Numbered from the stretch's first letter, positions 48,669 through 61,060 are shown. The stretch is 64,000 bases of DNA from Chiua virens (GCA_019787685.1 JAHNUO010000001.1:186001-250000); one strand, 5' to 3'. Numbers and translations: made by a program. Notes: generated from the sequence alone by a model not told the origin.

Positions 48669-50909
48669 ATGTTAAACTGGGGTGCGGCCGATCGAAGACA
48701 TACTGACGAACGACTCGGCGACCAAATAGGGCTTCCAAGGCGAAGGTGGTCGAAATCGACTGGCCGAGATTACATATGGTCAGTCGCGTTCACGATTGAC
48801 GGGAAGCACGTCTTGGCTGGTGGAGGAGAAGGAAAGATTCGATGTTGGGGAATCGAAAACGGTAAAGAAGTGGGGAAGCCAATGGACGCGGGGCGTTGGG
48901 TCCATGACATCGCGGTGTTGCAAGGTAGCAAACGGGTTGTGAGTGGAGCACGGTCGGGGGCGAGGGTGGTTGATGTAGAGAGTGGAAGAATCGTGACCGA
49001 ACTGAAAGGACACGGAGGAGGAGTGTACGCTGTCGACGTGTCGCTGGATGGGAGAAGGATCGCCACTGGATCGGATGACAAGACTGCCCGTATCTGGGCA
49101 CTTGCGAGCGGCGATGAACTGCACCAACTGAAACACGACAATTATGTGGCTACCGCGAAATTTTCGCCCAGTGGACTGCTGTTTGCAAGTGCCTCATGGT
49201 CTGCAAGTCCGTGCGGATATACGAATGCGAACGCGGCCAGCTCCTCACTGATTTCAAGATTCAGGTCAGTTCATGGCATAATCAATCCGTTGCGTGGCAT
49301 CACAACAGCCAGGATCTCTTTGTTGCGTCAATTGATGGTCACATTCATCGCCTGGACATACCGACCGGGAACATGGTCTCGAAATGGCGCATCCACAGCA
49401 ACCACCACCCTCAGTGCATCGTCCTTGGCAAGTGATAGCGCGTACATCGCATCTTCTGCTGGTCCGACCATATCATTCTGGGATGTGGAGAAGTGCGAGC
49501 AGATTGGGTATTCCGTTGAGCATGTTGAGGACGTCGACTCCATGGCCATCTCCACAAATCACGACATGGTGACGAGCGCGGGCAACACAATCACCGCGCG
49601 GAGTCTGTGCAACATTATTCCTGCTCACTACTGCGACAACGTAAGCGTGCCTCTCCTCATTGCATCACGACTTCCCTCATCACAACCCGAAAGACTGCCC
49701 CGAATCTTCAGGGTGACCTCATAGACCTCCAACGTCGCTTCGACGCGCAGACACGCAAGCTCAACTATCGCCGACGTGCCATTGCTCTCACTGCAGAATT
49801 GGACCAATTGAAGCGTTCAGTTACCGCTAAAAGAAATGAACTCGCTGTCATACGCGAAGATCTCGAGAAACTCAGTCATGTACCACGCGAACTCGTCGAG
49901 GCCCGCATGGATCTTGGATTCTCCCACTCGCAGATCATCGACATCCACCAATATTACAAAGAACGAATACCAGTTCTCAAATCCACCGTCTTGGATAGTC
50001 AACCCAGGTTAGATGGCATCCATGACTTCATCGCAGGCTCGGATGCAGATGCAGAAGAGGCAATCGTTCAAGCGCTTCAAAGGCTAAACAAACATATTTT
50101 TCTGACTGCGGCGTCCTTGGCCAGGTCTATCACCAAACATGACCAGCCACTCGATGCGGAGGAATGCTTAATGGCGACGAAAAGAGCCTCAGACACGATT
50201 GGTCAACCCTTAGCTGAATGCATCGGAAGACAGTCCTTGCGACGATGTGGCCTTGCCCCTCCGTATGGCATTCCAGGCCTGCCTCACTTCTCGCATGTAC
50301 CGAATCATTTCTTGGTGGACGGGAGAGCAGACGCACGATGAGTTCCTTAGAAGGATATACGCAGAATTGCAGGAATCAGGCAAGTAGCACGTATCCATTT
50401 TCGTCTTTATTCTGCTGTTAATATACGAACAGAACCTCAAATATTACTTGGGCACTGGCGCGCTCTCACTTTCACCTATAGTTTCGACCCCAATCAACAA
50501 CTCTGACATCATAGAAGGGACTCAGTGATATCGTCATGGCCGCTAGGTTGCGCCGCGTCTGCCAGAGTACGCCAAGGAAGAGATCTCATATTGGTCCCTG
50601 CGGAAGATATCAAGTCTCATCTCGACCGCTGAACTACTCAGGACATTGACTGCAAATGCGTCGGCAGCCGATTTCACACTCATTCCCGCTCATCCTACTC
50701 AGATATTCAATGAGGATACGATGGAGCTGGATCAGACATTCTCAGGTAGAAGAGCGAGGGGTCAGAAACTTGAAGCCTTGTGCATGACGCGTTTGGGGCT
50801 TGTCAAAGCAGTCACCACACACGTGCCAGGCCTGGGGAAGACCGCGTCGACGGTGTCCGTGACAGTCAAGCCAAAGGTGGTTCTCGAATCTTCGCTGAGA
50901 AGAGGTTAG
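48669..50909 (+). pseudogene. WD40 protein with lineage-specific helical C-terminus, paralogue 2, several indels
   Basis: Same plan as unit 1b: IWSVAFTIDGKHVLAGG, VHDIAVLQGSKRVVSGA, VYAVDVSLDGRRIATGSDD, VATAKFSPSGLLFASASW, then an intron at 49641-49711, the coiled segment (ALTAELDQLKRSVTAK) and the helical part. Indels: one base missing near 49200, one extra near 49431 (these compensate and leave 78 codons out of frame between them), one extra near 50215-50240, and two more near 50517 and 50550 in the last exon. The last intron (about 50380-50432) begins GCAAGT, as in 1b. A protein from 48669 could run to the end of the propeller but would contain a foreign stretch. A functional copy is unlikely. 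Confidence 0.75.
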
Positions 50910-51486
50910 ATATAAATGGCCGTGAACTGATTCGACTCGAATCACCAGGTTAGGTGTGTTTCTGTGTCCCCGTTCGTGTAGTATACGCACCATCTAGGAA
51001 ATACTTCTCTGCGCGATGGACACCCCATCTGGAATAACTCTTACAATCCCCACCGTTCGTCTACAAATTTCGAATCTGGACCAATCAAAGCATGTGAATC
51101 AGCTCGATGGTGACCCAAAGCCCTTCGTTAATTAGCTTGAGACGTACGACAGAGTAGCAATTCAAGATCTCACACTACCGCGATGCAGGACCAATCCTGG
51201 AATAACCTTAGCCGACGATACGGTAATGGCGAGAAGGAAGTATGCCATGAAAGTTTTCCAGCCAGTCGTGGGCAGAAGAGCTAATCATGAATATGCGTGG
51301 CGATGGGAAAAGGTAACGATGAACGGAGATTCCGGGTGTAGGTCAGGGACAGGGCTAAGGAGGCAATGAAGCCATCATACGAACCCCTTGGAAGAACTCT
51401 AGAACATTGTGTACGTATGTACTGCCACGTAGATTGTTTTGTTTTGAAGGGAATCACAGGGACGGCAAGCGACAAGGGATAAAAAG
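50910..51486. other. Intergenic, nothing recognised
   Basis: No motif-bearing frames. Confidence 0.4.
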
Positions 51487-52310
51487 ATGATCGATAAGAG
51501 CCCAAGCGCCCAGGTCAAGGAACGAACGAGCCTGAAACATGTGTGTATTGGAAGGAAAGGTTTGCGGCGGCGGCCCTTGCCACTCGTTCTTGGTGTTGGC
51601 ATAGTATTTTTATCTGCCATGTTTTCCATATCGATTACCTCGAGTACTGATACGAAGAGGACTCGGTGAGTAGACAGAAACAGAAAGAATGATCGAAAGA
51701 ACAACTCGTACTGACAACATCAACGCCGGGTCCGACAAGGGAAAGCAAAAACGAGCGAGGCCTAATCGAGAAGGCCAAGATGGGGTGGCCGAAGATGCGA
51801 TACTGACAACGAATCATACAAACAGGACATCTACAGCGAAGGTGCTCAGAATTGATGCCAGAAAATACAATGCCTGTCTTGCTTGCGGCCAAAGTACGTC
51901 TTGATTGGTGGAGAAGGAAAATTTTGATGTTGGGGGATAGAAACTGGCTGCTGGCAAGAAGGCAGGACTATCAATGAAAGCGGAGAAGTGAGCCTACGAC
52001 ATCACGGTGTCGCAAGATAGCGAATGGGTGGTGAATGGGTTAGATGAAGGCATTGCGAGTGGTATTTGATGCCAAAAACGGAGAAATCGTAACCGATTTG
52101 AAAGGACATGGAGCCTGGGGAATATTTGCTGTCGACGTGTCGCTGGACAGGACGCTTCAAGATCGCTCTGGCGTCAAAAAACAAAACTGCCTGCATGAAT
52201 TTGGTCGTTGTTGAGCAGTGGTAATGCATAATGAACTGCACGGACTGCTGTTGGCAATTGCCACACGCTGTCTCCTCGCTGATTTCAAGATCAAAGTGTA
52301 CATAGTCTCA
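51487..52310 (+). pseudogene. WD40 family relic 3
   Basis: DNA-level similarity to paralogue 2 is clear at 51893-52230. The segment with TTGGTGGAGAAGGAAAATTT parallels 48815-48840, followed by decayed versions of the DIAV-, ELKGHG- and AVDVSLDG-coding stretches, with stops and shifts throughout. The start (51487-51669) encodes a basic N-terminus and a hydrophobic run, LVLGVGIVFLSAMF, that could once have been a membrane segment. No blade reads cleanly. Confidence 0.65.
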
Positions 52311-53566
52311 GACCTGGTTGTGATTGTTGGATAGTCACAGCATGGTCACTATTGGCCAGTGGAACTCCGTACTCGAAATAACTGACTCGGTAATTTCCGG
52401 AAGATATTTTTGACAGCATGGAGGGAATATTTCTAATGGATCAATGGATCATGACTACGCTGGGCAAATCGGTGAGCGTGTCTCCTCATTTCATCATGCG
52501 ATCACGATTTAGCCGCTCGTGCAGAATCTCAACATCAGACAGGGTTTCTCTCGCCTGAGTCGCCTCTACTATCTCGTATTCGATGCGAGCGTCTAATCCT
52601 CCACTCTTGCTGTGTCGACCGTGGAGACTGCCACAATACGCACCCTATGATCTGTACAATGAGAGTCAATGCGTGACGACCATACTATGGCCGACTGTAT
52701 TGGTGGGCGCACGCTCGATGTCATTTGACTTCCTAGTAGGCGTCAAAATTCCCGTGATCCCCGGCCGGTACTTCCCGTATATGACTGTGCATCCTTGCAA
52801 TTATTTGCAACGATCGTGATTGGTCAGATGGTGAGATCGCGCCTGATACGTTTTTGATCGAATAGACTGCATGCCATCAGGCGTTCGCGCCATGATGCCA
52901 TCATCCTTGAAAGAGAACTTACCACGTCGAATATTCGGTCTTTCTAAAGGGAGGCTTCTAGGAAGGTCATTCGACTTTAAACCAGGTCCAGATGAAGACA
53001 TTTGTGGGGTGGTTAACCCCATGCTGTACTGATCACCAAGATTAAACCCCGCTCCCCTGCCCGATGGCTGAAACCGCGAGCGTTCACTTGGCACGGAAGA
53101 ATACAGTAAACGGGAGCTGTGCAATGTGGAATACAACCATCGAATCATTGACGAGCATGGTAATTCCAATTGTTCCGCGCATCTTGTTCGGTTGAATCTT
53201 TCAAGTTGTCATAGAACATGCCCCCAACCGGACCCACGGCAGCTTTCATACTAGGGGACATAGAACGATCTTCGGGATGCGACCGCCCATCCGTCAGGAC
53301 AATTTCTACCATCGAGAAGGATCCAGACCCTTTCCTTGAGAACAGTGACTAAGGACACGATGTTATCCGAGTGTTGATTACGGATGAGCGCTCGGATGTT
53401 GTCAAGATAGACAACACTATGCGTGGGTTATTGTGTGTCCTAACCGCGATGATTCTGATGAACCAGAAGAATCATCGATCGGGTTTTCACCCCTAACTAA
53501 TGAAGCGCGCGGAGCAGCAATAAAAGAGGGGCTTCTTGACCAAAATCACAACCCGTTCTATTCTCC
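52311..53566. other. Intergenic, no supported gene
   Basis: A minus-strand frame at 52801-53169 (122 codons, Ser/Arg/Pro-rich) has no motif or splice support. Nothing else was seen. Confidence 0.4.
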
Positions 53567-55006
53567 ATGTCTGCAAAAACTCAAGTTTTTATCACCGGTG
53601 CAACTGGTACGTCTCCATCGGACGTCGTCATCGTATACTCCTATCTGAACTCTTGATATTCTGCCAGGTTATGTCGCGGGCTCTGTACTCGATCGCCTTC
53701 TTCAACATCGCACATTTGCGACCTCCGAGATTACTGTGCTCATCCGAAAGGCAGATAAGGCATGCCGCCTTCGAATCGACCGGCGTCAAGACACTCATCG
53801 GTTCCTACGACGACCATGCTCTTCTCGAGAAACAGGCATCTCTGAGTGATGTCATAATCGCTTCCGTGCGTATTTATCGTTAGTTTGCTGAGGATGGTGC
53901 ATATTTTGACGTACGCTTTGCCTTGTAGGCTGATGCTGATAATGCGGAAGCATGTGCGGCGATCTTGAGGGGTTTGAAGAAGCGATACGAGGCGACCGGG
54001 AAAGCGCCCATTCTCATCCATACGGTGAGTGATTGATCCAACGTCCAGTAGGCTGCAAAGTCGCTAATGTGACCATCTAGTCCGGAACCGGTAGGGAGTT
54101 CCTCAGTTATCTGTCGCTCATCCGATTGATCACTCTTTGCTAGCTATCATCATGGATGATACGCAAGGCAACTACGAGACCGAGACCGTCTGGGATGATA
54201 CAGACGTTGCCAAGCTAGACACAATTCCAAACACTCAACTTCACCGAAATGTGGACACTCTCATTCTCACTGCTGATCGAGAAGGTGAGTCGCATTTTTG
54301 TCAGCACGTATGACCATGTCGTCATGCCACGTCAACATTTTACTTATTTGCAACCCACGCTCATAGGGTATGTGAAGACGTACTTTGTTCTCCCTTCAAC
54401 GATCTATGGATTTGCTACCGGGACGTTCGTGGATCTGGGTGTTCAGAACAAGCGCTCCATCCAATTGCCCTTGGTTGTTTCTGCCTGTAGTGCGAGGAAG
54501 CGTGGCGGCTATGTCGGCAAGGGACTAAATGCATGGCCAGACGTTCACATTGATGACAGTGCGTGTCTTGCTCATTCCGTGACACTGACTCCGAGGCTCA
54601 CTGGGTGGTTCTGTTATCGATAGTTGCGGATTTATACATCGTCCTTTACGATGCCATCTTGGAAGGAAAGGCTGGCCATGGTCGTGAAGGGTTCTACTTT
54701 GGGGAGAACGGACACTACTTGTTCAAAGATGCCGGCGCCAAGATCGGAGAAGTGCTTTATGAGCTGGGTGTGAGCGAGACGTCGGAACCCAGTCCGTTTA
54801 CCGACGAAGACTACAAGCAATTCCCTATGGTAGGTGTTCCTTGTGACGACCGCTTGCTGTCTGTACTGATCGAAGGATACGTGGCACCTTATTTAGCTTA
54901 CCTTTCCTTAGGAACGCACTGTAGATGCAAGGCAACCAGAGCTCGTGCACTTGGATGGAAGCCCAAGTACACCTACAGAGGATATGATGAAGAGCTTGAA
55001 AGGTGA
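53567..55006 (+). CDS. NAD(P)-binding extended SDR / epimerase-like protein
   Basis: Rossmann-fold protein, probably cytosolic, of the nucleoside-sugar-epimerase/NmrA-like type; the substrate is unknown. Exon 1 encodes MSAKTQVFITGATG and the intron splits GATG|YVAG, giving the GxTGxxxG nucleotide motif. Next come a strand and basic residue (ITVLIRKAD), SYDDHALLEKQASLSDVIIA, DADNAEACAAILRGLKKRYE, ILIHTSGT, DTDVAKLDTIP, the strand LPSTIYGFATG with a YG in place of YxxxK, VHIDD, and a late block ARALGWKPKYTYRGYDEE. The seven introns keep phase. One extra base near 53761-53766, within ADKA(C)AAFEST, breaks the frame in exon 2. It could be an error, as everything after it reads well. The stop is at 55006. 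Confidence 0.8.
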
Positions 55007-56047
55007 GGTTGAGTGGCAACTGAAACACGCATCTGGTGCGTAGCGCCTGGCAGTGGGTTTGGTAAGCTGTGTGAAGTGTACGTTATCGTCCCCTTGTATT
55101 CTACGTAAGTCGTAAGTTTCATGCGAATTCAGTGGTGAATATTTTTATCCCCTGCATGCTTGGAAACATAGGGGTCTCCATTGTCCCCCACCCACAGGCC
55201 ATAGTCCATAATTCCGGGGTAACGGCGGATCTCTCGGAGATTCAGTGTTGTTCCTGAGGACCTGAGCTAAACCCGAGCAGGACAACGTGAAAGCGATCTC
55301 AGTTCGATAACCCTGAAGCCATATCTATGAAGTACAAGCGTGGGAGGTAAGTTATCGGTGTCCCTTTCAGAGTGCCAAGCGTGTCTATGTATACGTACTC
55401 TCACATTCTAGAGTCGGTGCTCCGTGAGGGTGCTCACTCTGATGAAGATGCCACATACTTGTTTTTGATCAGGTTTTCCGGCGTAAGCTTTGGGAATGGC
55501 AACACGAGGCACATGAGTGCGGAGATGAAATAGCTTAGATAAGTATCTATAACCCGAGTGGCGGTGACGGTGGCTGGGCCGGCGGGCCAATGGGACGTCG
55601 CACCGCCGCAGCACCGCAGCACCGCACGTTTGTTTTCCGACATAAGTTTAGTCGCAAATTGGACAATGAAATTCATCAGGAAAACAGGTTTGTAACGTTA
55701 CCGTTTGACAGGCTCTGCAATGCGCAGGCTTCCCTCCAATCACGACTCTCAAAATCAAGCCAAGCGAGCTTAGCGAGGCCATTACGGGAATATTCCTCGC
55801 TTAAGTGCTATTCGAGTGCTCGAATAGCGCCTAGAAAGCGCTGATGGCCCTTGCCTTGAACCGCGCACGTGTCAGGTTCACAGCTATGGCCGTGGCTGTG
55901 AACATTTTGCCAGACGGCCCTGTCTAGACCGACATGCCTCGTATTTATCCCCTTCTCCCCCCCTGAGGTGCTCTTCTCTTTCTTCCCCTTTCACCCTCTT
56001 TTCTATTCTACTTAACAACAAGTCACTGGCCATGGTGCCGGATCCTC
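55007..56047. other. Intergenic, promoter side of the WD40-kinase gene
   Basis: No gene. A pyrimidine-rich tract at 55960-56010 just upstream of the WD40-kinase start looks like a fungal core promoter. A GC-rich patch with repeated CACCGC/GCAGCA lies at 55580-55630. Confidence 0.45.
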
Positions 56048-59000
56048 ATGCGCCGCAATAGTAAAGCTCAGGGAACACTGTCATTGCTGAAAGGACACGA
56101 AGGCTGCATGACGCTCGTCGCATTTGTGTCAGATGACCACATCATCAGTGCCTCTGACCAGGACAGGACAATTCGACGATGGTCCTTTTCAGACAGCCAT
56201 TGGACTAACGAATTGTTGAAGGAAGCCATGGCTATATGCGCAGTCGCCACGTCGCCCGACCGTCGTTGGGTCGCTTATGGCGGGGCTGACGGGCGGGTCA
56301 GGCTAATCGACCTTGAAACGCGAAAAATTACAAAGTCGGATGAACGACACGCGGGTATGGTCCAATCGGTCTCATTCTCTCCAGACTCGACCCAGCTGGC
56401 GAGCGGGGCGCGAGACGGGACATTACTCCTGTGGTCGTTAAACCCACTTCAACCCGCCGCGGAGCCGTTTAAGCGGCACACCGATTCGGTGTGGTGCATC
56501 CGCTATTCCCCGGATGGAAGGAAGATTGCAAGCTGTGACCGCCAGGTCATCCAGATCCGGGACTTTGCTACACGTGCCAAGTTGCCCATCACTGAGCAAG
56601 CATGGTCGCTTGCGTGGTCCACCTCCGACGAAAGTTGCTTCCTCTTGGCTGGGTGTATCGACGGCACTCTTAGGCGCTTTGACCCCGACACCGGCGAAAC
56701 GCTAACCATATGCAAGGCGCATCATGACGTTATATTCTCAATTGCATTGCCGCACAGCGCCAATTTTATCGCGACTGCCTCATGGGATAAGACCGTCCGT
56801 TTTTGGGAAGCAACGACATTCCAGGAAATTGCTCCCTGTCTTCAACACGACGTCAATGTCCATTCTATTTCCATATCACCCAGCGATAAGTATCTCGTCA
56901 GTGGAGCAAGAGATCCGACTGTTCGTGTATGGAACCTAAGGGTCATTGCTCCTGCCCTTTTTGGACCCATCCTCCTGCAACCTGTTCGAGTGCGTTTCAA
57001 CTCATTTATTCCCGGCCGTGCCCAAGTTGACAATCTTATCAGCCACCACAGAAAAGTGGTTTTCATCTCCCCTTTCGCCAAGTTCATTTTGCCACCGAAC
57101 CTTCCCCAACCAGTCCACATCCACCTGATGCTGTGAGCGTTATTTCACTTTGGGTCGTGATGTGTATTGATTCTCTTCTTCCAGAGTAGCCGTATAGCCT
57201 CCAAAAATTCTCAAGAAAGTCTTCAGAAGAGTGATGGCGAAAATATGGAGAGTAAAAAACCGTCGAAACCTCGCCTCAGTATTTCGTACCTTCGTAAGAA
57301 AAAGTCCAAGGTTGATGGTCTTCGAACTCCTAGCGTGAGTCGATGTCGTTCTCCCAATTCTTTCAGCACTTCATGCTCTACCTAGCTCTCCTCCCAAGAA
57401 AGCAACCATTCGGATAGAGAAATGCGTAGCTCTCCTTCCTCCTATCATTCCGCGGTGAGTTACCATCTGGCCGCTCTGCCCACCTGGTCAATGATGTAGT
57501 TGTATTTTTCAGGAACAATCCATCGTCAGTGCTCCCAATATAGCTGTTGTGCCTTCACTTAATATTTAATCTTCGGTTTAGTTTCTTTCTCCTGGTGGGC
57601 CCTCACGGAATCTCCCAGCCACGACTGTACGTCGTCTTCCGGTCATCTGACCTTTAATAACCCCGGCAGTTTTAGCTATCGCTCAGTCCAAGGGTCAACG
57701 ATAGTGAAAGTGTGAACGTTATTCGTAGAATGTGAGGTGTTATATTTCGAGTTTGCTTGTTTGTCCCTAACTCGCACGACAGTCGCTCCCATCCTGTTGA
57801 CCTCTCCGGAAAAATCATTCCGGAAGGGAACGATCCGGTCTCTGGAGGTAGTCACGGCGATATTTATAGGGGTATGCTCAATGTTGATGGAAGCACCATG
57901 CGAGTTGCGTCATTTCATTTCCTTTCATGGTGCTTGACTCACATCGTCCATCAAGGTCGCGATCAAGGTTATCAAAAAATATACGGCGCAGGGTGACGAC
58001 GAATCCAAAAAAAGGGTCCGTTTTAGTATGGATTGGTGGATTTCTCGTTATAGATGACTCTCTCACAGCGCCTTCGTCGGGAAATCGAACTCTGGCGGAC
58101 ACTCGAGCACAGAAACGTCATACCATTGCTCGGGACGAGCACTGATTATGGTGCTTTTGAAGCTATGGTCTGCCCCTGGGTCGAGAATGGTGCATTAGGG
58201 GCATATCTTGAAAGCCACAAAAATGAGTTGACCGAACAACAGAGATTCGGGATAGTGAGCATCCCCGATGTCTTGTTGGGCTTGTTTTGACGTCCGCACT
58301 GCAGATCAACGACGTCGCCTTAGGACTACAGTACCGTGAGTGTCAACGCCACGCTACGATTGCCTGATTGACTGATGACATGTCCTACTGATTTCCCAGT
58401 CCATTTACGCCCCATACGCCCTATCGTGCATGGCGATATCTCTGGTGTACGTCGCTGTTTGGCTTCGTATTTTCACTCATGCTTATATTGATGGCAGACC
58501 AATGTCCTGATTGACGAAAGCGGACGAGCTTGTATCGCCGATTTTGGCTTGTCGATTGTCTTGACTGACCTACAAGGATCCTCGATGGCGTTGACATACC
58601 AATTAAAAGGGACGCTCCGCTACACGGCCCCCGAGTTATTATTCGGCATTCTCGAGCCTGGTCGTGACAGTGACAGTACTAATAGTATCCCGAATGAGAA
58701 TGCAACCAAGGTCTTTCCGACGGTGCAGAGCGACATATATTCCTTTGGTAGTATCATGCTCCAGGTGAGTTTCAGTGCTTGCCTAGCCGAACGAACGAGG
58801 CTGACGTACTGTCTCCACGCGATTCTTGTCTACTTGATAAACAGACCTTGACCGGCAAAGTACCGTATCATTACCTCGTGGACGGCACCGTCATCCTCAA
58901 CATATCCCAAGGAGAATATCCAAGGCGGCCCAAGAGCAGTGTCGTGACGGACGCCCAGTGGGAGTTCATGATCCGGTGTTGGTCGTTTGAGCCGATGGAT

Positions 59001-59126
59001 CGTCCGCCGGATGCGGACATTGTGACGTTTGTGCACGAACAGCTGATCAATGCGGTGGCCCATTGCGAGTCGCCGTCGCGGAGACGGCGTGAAACGGGGA
59101 GGTCGGACGAGTCACACCAGTCCTAG
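56048..59126 (+). CDS. WD40 propeller fused to a TKL-type protein kinase
   Basis: The first, intronless exon encodes about seven WD40 blades (LLKGHEGCMTLVAF, HAGMVQSVSFSPDSTQLASGA, HTDSVWCIRYSPDG, HHDVIFSIALPHS, DVNVHSISISPSDKYLVSGA). In-phase short exons add a Ser/Lys-rich linker (SISYLRKKKSKVDG) and then a kinase: G-loop GGSHGDIYRG, VAIK (about 57957-57968, after an intron), RREIELWRTLEHRNVIPLLG, catalytic loop HGDISGTN, IADFGLS, TAPELL, SDIYSFGSI and a conserved Arg in MDRPPDAD. The stop is at 59126. Every junction from 56990 to 57960 stays in phase, which is why I read one gene. HGDISGTN lacks the Lys of HRDLKxxN but keeps Asp and Asn. A two-gene reading would need an unseen start in the linker. 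Confidence 0.8.
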
Positions 59127-61060
59127 CTGGTTTAGGGGATTCCAAGGGCGGGATGCTCATCGTGTCTTGATTCTTGAGGTTTGTTTCGGCCGCTCTGCCT
59201 GTTCATTCTGATTTGCATCGTCCTTGTTGTGGAACGTGTTGGTGGACTGGGATCGACTCAATTTTTATATATAACCTTGCTAGATCGTTGACAGTTTTTA
59301 GATACATTACGCTTTACATCGAAGCTATGGTCGTCTACTCCATAATCTGACTTTGCAGATTCGTGCTGTTGTTCCGCCTAGGTGACTGACTCGCTGGAGA
59401 GTCCACAGCGACGCGAATCGATTTCAATTTAGGGTGCCACGCTTGCCAGTGCCTGTGGTATCTTGAGAGCGGGTAGGCTTATCGTTTGCTTCTTCGCTAC
59501 CGATTGCTCGTCAGTAGAGTCTCATCTGACCCGATTCAGAGTCGTTGCGGAATGGCGCCGGACTACGTATCAGCGACCCTATGTCCCTCCTTACTCCCTT
59601 ATCTTCACCGGAAATACCGATCATGCTGGCGTCTATAGAGGCCCACTGGGCGCTTGCAAGCGTTGGACTCGGCTGGGGACGCCTATTCAACAGAGCGAGT
59701 CGAGTTCCATGTAAAGATACGGAATTCAAGTGCATGCTCTGTGAAGCCCTCCCGGCGTCGACGGTTCAACCCGCCAAGACTCGGATTCGTAGTCATCGCC
59801 CTATGTTATTCGCGTTGGCCGGAGGAGAACCAATTTCTGGTGCGGGCCGCGTTGTGTCCTTTCATTTGCTCCAAGCTTCGTGGTCCCGTCGTCCCTAGTA
59901 AACTTCCAGTACCACTTGCATCGTTGATAAGAGCGACATACCTTGTGAGGCTTGGGTTCTCTGCACGGGGGAGGATTCGTCGTTGACCGTTGACCTTTAC
60001 CTTGCCAGTCAGCCCGCCCCTGTTGGTGCTTACACTGTCGGCCCTTGTGAATCTCTAGTACCACTTGCGTCGGTGATGAGAGAGGCGTATATACCTTTCA
60101 GTTCCCGCACAAGAGGATCCGTTGCTGATCCTTTGTCCTTGTACTATTGGCCATCCCACATTCGTATGATGAAAGTCCTTACGATCCATTGTTGCCCCCA
60201 TTTCCCCTTGCACCGTTAGCCTTTAGATATGCCTTTGGTGACCCTTGCATCGGGGACGCGAGAGGCATACCTTTGTGAGGTTTTCAATCTCTCCATAAGG
60301 GAGGACAATCGTTGACCATCGGCCTTTATACCGTCGGTCTTTGCAGGAAACAGACCACACCAACATCCACAAGCCCTGTAAAGCTTTGCACAAGGAAGAT
60401 CTTGCAAGGTCTAAAAAATTCATTGTCATCGTTGAAGGATCAGATTTTAGCAAGTATCATTAGTCAAGGCTTGTGGCATGAGAAGCCCATGCAAGTGCGT
60501 ACCCTTGCGAGCTTCTGTCTGTGATGAGGGGTGAGGTCCGCAGTGTAATGATCACTGGCTAAGACAAGTTGTCTATGGTTAGCGAGGGAGGGCTCAAAAG
60601 GGAATTTTGCGTCTCCAACTGCTGGCGGACCATGTTTTATAGGAAATCTTGTAGATGTGCCAGACCCACAGACGAGTCGGACCAGTGCACGTATGTTCCA
60701 CATTCCACTTTTATTACATCTGCACGCAGAACTCTCAATTCAACTAGAGCCATCCGAGTCATTCCTGGCTCGAAACCTATCATGGTAGTGTTTCACACTC
60801 GTCCAACGTCCATCGCTCAATACAGAATGACCTCTAAGTCATGCAGGGCTTTGTTCCACTGTCATGGTATGGTTTATGCACAAATTGGATGTGGACGTCA
60901 ATGATGACCTTTTATAGTGATGTGTGGTCCGTACCGTCGGCAAGAGTCGATGACTCATTGCAAATGTCTCTCGAACATTCCCCTCTGTTTATCATCTCAT
61001 GCACAAGCTATATGCGCCTTGTCTCTGAACGGTAAATTAGTGACGGTCAGTCTTGGGACG
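59127..61060. other. Intergenic, with imperfect tandem repeats
   Basis: No supported gene. Open frames on both strands change often and carry no motifs. Confidence 0.4.
59880..60370. repeat. About three imperfect ~150-170-bp tandem repeats
   Basis: Blocks at about 59890, 60040 and 60235 share (G/T)CCCT(A/T)GT, ACCACTTGC(A/G)TCG, GAGAGGC(G/A)TA and TTGACC(G/A)T elements in the same order. The first unit overlaps the segment also found near 26770-26840. On the minus strand the units contain intron-like GTATG...GCAAG stretches, so they might be decayed exon repeats, but I cannot build a gene. Confidence 0.5.

Noticed and set aside
41257..50909. NACHT/STAND (HET-E type) receptors
   Set aside because: WD40 blades are present, but no NACHT P-loop or HET domain precedes them. 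The P-loop proteins nearby are separate AIG1-like GTPases.
52801..53169. 122-codon minus-strand frame
   Set aside because: Low-complexity Ser/Arg/Pro content, with no splice or motif support.
56048..59126. Separate WD40 and kinase genes
   Set aside because: Six successive linker exons keep one reading frame with good splice sites, and no convincing start or stop lies between them. The single-gene model is simpler, though cDNA would settle it.
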